Of a DNA stretch of 6,917 bases, positions 5,394 to 6,917 are shown piece by piece. Under the pieces are notes generated by a model that worked only from the letters and a program-made list of their open reading frames with translations, was not told the DNA's origin and did no database searches. Both the position numbers and the translations under genes were made by a program. How positions within the stretch are numbered: position 1 is the stretch's first letter; every line of letters starts with the position of its first letter. Source of the DNA: an uncultured Woeseiaceae bacterium (GTDB lineage Bacteria > Pseudomonadota > Gammaproteobacteria > Woeseiales > Woeseiaceae); the NCBI GenBank assembly GCA_947259435.1, contig CAMYMP010000726.1, positions 1 through 6,917 on the forward strand, given 5' to 3'.

Positions 5394-6635
5394 TCAGTCA
5401 AAAGCGCGAAGAATCAGGCTTCCATTCGTGCCGCCAAACCCGAACGAGTTGGAGATCGTGGTGCGGACCGTTGCCTCGCGTGCCTCATTCGGCACACAGT
5501 CGAGGTCGCAGGCGGGATCCTGATTGTCGAGGTTACTCGTCGGCGGAATGAGCTGCTTGTTAATCGCCTGTACGCAAAAGATGGCTTCAACCACACCGGC
5601 AGCACCTAACAAGTGTCCGGTAGTCGATTTCGTTGAACTGACTGCCAGGGAATCGGCGGCGTCACCAAAAGCGCGGCGGATGCCGATGGTTTCGCCGATA
5701 TCTCCGGCAGGTGTCGATGTACCGTGAGCGTTCAGATAGTCGATATCATCAGGTTCGATTGCCGCATCACGAATCGCGGCGACCATGGCCTTGCGCGCGC
5801 CCTCCCCGTCCTCCGGAGGCGTCGTGATGTGATACGCATCGCCACTCATACCGAAACCAATCAGTTCGGCATAAATCGTCGCCCCCCGTGCCTTCGCATG
5901 TTCCAACTCTTCGAGTACGACACACCCTGCACCGTTGCCCAGCACGAATCCGTCACGGTCAATATCGAATGGCCGGCTCGCCCGGGTAGGATCGTCATTG
6001 CGAGTCGACATTGCCTTGGCAGACGAGAACCCGCCCATGGCAAGCGGTGTCGTCGCATACTCCGAGCCGCCGGCCAGCATGACCTCGGCATCACCGTGCT
6101 CAATCATGCGTCCGGCAAAGCCAATGCAATGCGTCGAGGTCGCACAAGCAGTAACGATCGAGACATTCGGCCCGGTAATGTGTTCATAGATACTGACGTA
6201 CCCGGATGTCATGTTGATTATGCTTCCGGGTATAAAAAACGGCGAAACTTTGCGAGCCCCACCGGCCACAAACTTGTTGTGATTGTCTTCGATGGTCTTG
6301 ATGCCACCAATGCCGGCACCCATCGCAATACCTATTTTGTGGCCATTTTCTTCGGTGATTTCCAGTCCGGAATGCTTTATCGCGTCGACACTCGCGGCAA
6401 CGCCGTAGTGAATAAACGGATCAGTCTTGCGCACGTCCTTGACCGATAGGTACTCCGTGACATCGAAGTTCCTGATCGTCCCGCCTATTTGCGTGGCAAA
6501 CGTGCTCGTGTCGAAATCGTCAATTAAAACGATGCCTGAAACACCCTTGCACACGTTATCCCAGGCTTCGTCCAGCCCGTTACCTACCGGCGAGACAATG
6601 CCCATGCCGGTGATTACGACGCGTCGTTCTTTCAA
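5394..6635 (-). CDS. fabF: Beta-ketoacyl-ACP synthase II (FabF)
   Basis: FabF elongates fatty acids by decarboxylative condensation of malonyl-ACP with acyl-ACP and in E. coli controls the C16:1 to C18:1 step. The 413 residues equal the E. coli length. The thiolase-fold motifs are all present: RRVVITGMGIVSPVG (4-18), the active-site Cys164 in TACATSTHCIG, the two catalytic histidines His304 (NAHGTSTP) and His341 (STTGHLLGAAG), Lys336 in SSTKS, and the gating loop FGFGGTNG (398-405). The start is TTG. It gives the standard N-terminus, and no in-frame ATG or GTG lies between it and the acpP end; the next ATG would remove the first beta strand. A weak GGA sits 6 nt upstream. It follows acpP by 80 bp, the usual pairing of the synthase with its carrier protein, and precedes the pabC remnant. 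Confidence 0.96.
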   Translation of the reverse strand: MKERRVVITGMGIVSPVGNGLDEAWDNVCKGVSGIVLIDDFDTSTFATQIGGTIRNFDVTEYLSVKDVRKTDPFIHYGVAASVDAIKHSGLEITEENGHKIGIAMGAGIGGIKTIEDNHNKFVAGGARKVSPFFIPGSIINMTSGYVSIYEHITGPNVSIVTACATSTHCIGFAGRMIEHGDAEVMLAGGSEYATTPLAMGGFSSAKAMSTRNDDPTRASRPFDIDRDGFVLGNGAGCVVLEELEHAKARGATIYAELIGFGMSGDAYHITTPPEDGEGARKAMVAAIRDAAIEPDDIDYLNAHGTSTPAGDIGETIGIRRAFGDAADSLAVSSTKSTTGHLLGAAGVVEAIFCVQAINKQLIPPTSNLDNQDPACDLDCVPNEAREATVRTTISNSFGFGGTNGSLILRAFD

Positions 6636-6686
6636 GGTAATTCCGTTGAGAGTGGCAGAATTGCCGTTGTAGCAGTGAAGAGGAAG

Positions 6687-6707
6687 GCGCGGCTATTGAC
6701 GCCGCGC
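6687..6707 (-). promoter_or_regulatory. GC hairpin in the acpP-fabF spacer
   Basis: A perfect 7-bp inverted repeat (GCGCGGC at 6687-6693 and GCCGCGC at 6701-6707) with a 7-base loop starts 8 bases after the acpP stop codon. In the minus-strand transcript the stem is followed by a pyrimidine-rich CCTTCCTCTT rather than a run of U, so it is not a classic intrinsic terminator. It could act as a partial terminator or a 3' stabiliser that leaves acpP mRNA in excess over fabF; that role is inference. Confidence 0.5.
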
Positions 6708-6715
6708 TTTCAGAC

Positions 6716-6917
6716 TTAGTCGTCGCTTGAGCGAGCGGTTACGAAGTCAATCGCCTGCTGAACTGTCGTGATCTTTTCCGCTTCCTCATCGGGAATTTCT
6801 GTTTCGAATTCCTCTTCGAGGGCCATCACCAGTTCGACCGTGTCGAGTGAATCCGCACCCAGATCATCGACAAAGGAAGCATCGTTCGTCACCTCGTCTT
6901 CTTTGACGCCGAGTTGT
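6716..6917 (-). CDS. acpP: Acyl carrier protein (5' end outside window)
   Basis: This is the carrier of growing acyl chains in type II fatty-acid synthesis. Sixty-six residues up to the TAA at 6716-6718 are visible; the start lies beyond the right edge. E. coli AcpP has 78 residues and the visible part begins at QLGVK, so about a dozen N-terminal residues are missing. The 4'-phosphopantetheine attachment motif [18 protein letters not shown] is intact, with Ser23 of the fragment (codon 6848-6850) as the modified serine. The helix III region ([14 protein letters not shown]) is nearly identical to E. coli. The protein is very acidic, as expected. fabF follows after 80 bp, with a hairpin in between. 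Confidence 0.96.
   Translation of the reverse strand, partial: QLGVKEDEVTNDASFVDDLGADSLDTVELVMALEEEFETEIPDEEAEKITTVQQAIDFVTARSSDD

Noticed and set aside
5724..6449. Plus-strand open frame of 241 codons
   Set aside because: Entirely antisense to fabF, whose active-site residues lie on the opposite strand; no motif of its own.

Overview
This window looks like a piece of a gammaproteobacterial chromosome. GC content is moderately high (roughly 55-60% by eye). The minus strand carries the conserved lipid/cell-envelope/replication block acpP-fabF-(pabC)-mltG-tmk-holB-pilZ in the usual gammaproteobacterial order. The PilZ is the Pseudomonas-type type IV pilus protein. I cannot name a genus from the sequence alone.

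Left part, plus strand: the window opens inside a large FadB/FadJ-type fatty-acid beta-oxidation gene, of which the last 313 codons are present (1-943). After a 133-bp spacer comes a 348-residue protein with two cyclic-nucleotide-binding folds and a C-terminal rhodanese domain (1077-2123). This gene converges on the minus-strand block across only 46 bp.

Right part, minus strand, read from high to low coordinates: acyl carrier protein (acpP, cut by the right edge), fabF (elongating beta-ketoacyl-ACP synthase II), a 199-bp spacer, mltG (peptidoglycan glycan-strand terminase), tmk (dTMP kinase), holB (clamp-loader delta prime) and pilZ. The spacings of +9 bp (mltG-tmk), +35 bp (tmk-holB) and -4 bp (holB-pilZ) suggest one transcription unit. 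It joins fatty-acid synthesis, wall synthesis, dTTP supply, chromosome replication and pilus assembly, all growth-linked functions.

The most interesting point is what is missing. Full-length pabC (aminodeoxychorismate lyase, folate synthesis), normally between fabF and mltG, is absent. In its place is a short open frame of about 50 codons (5191-5343) whose residues still resemble the later part of PabC. I read it as a deletion remnant of pabC whose stop codon overlaps the mltG start. Other points worth attention are a 50-bp, 14% GC island between tmk and holB, three TTG start codons (fabF, mltG, holB), a HolB without the cysteines of its zinc module, and the cyclic-nucleotide/rhodanese fusion, in which only one of the two nucleotide pockets looks intact. 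I saw no mobile element, CRISPR array, tRNA or rRNA, and no wholly new system.
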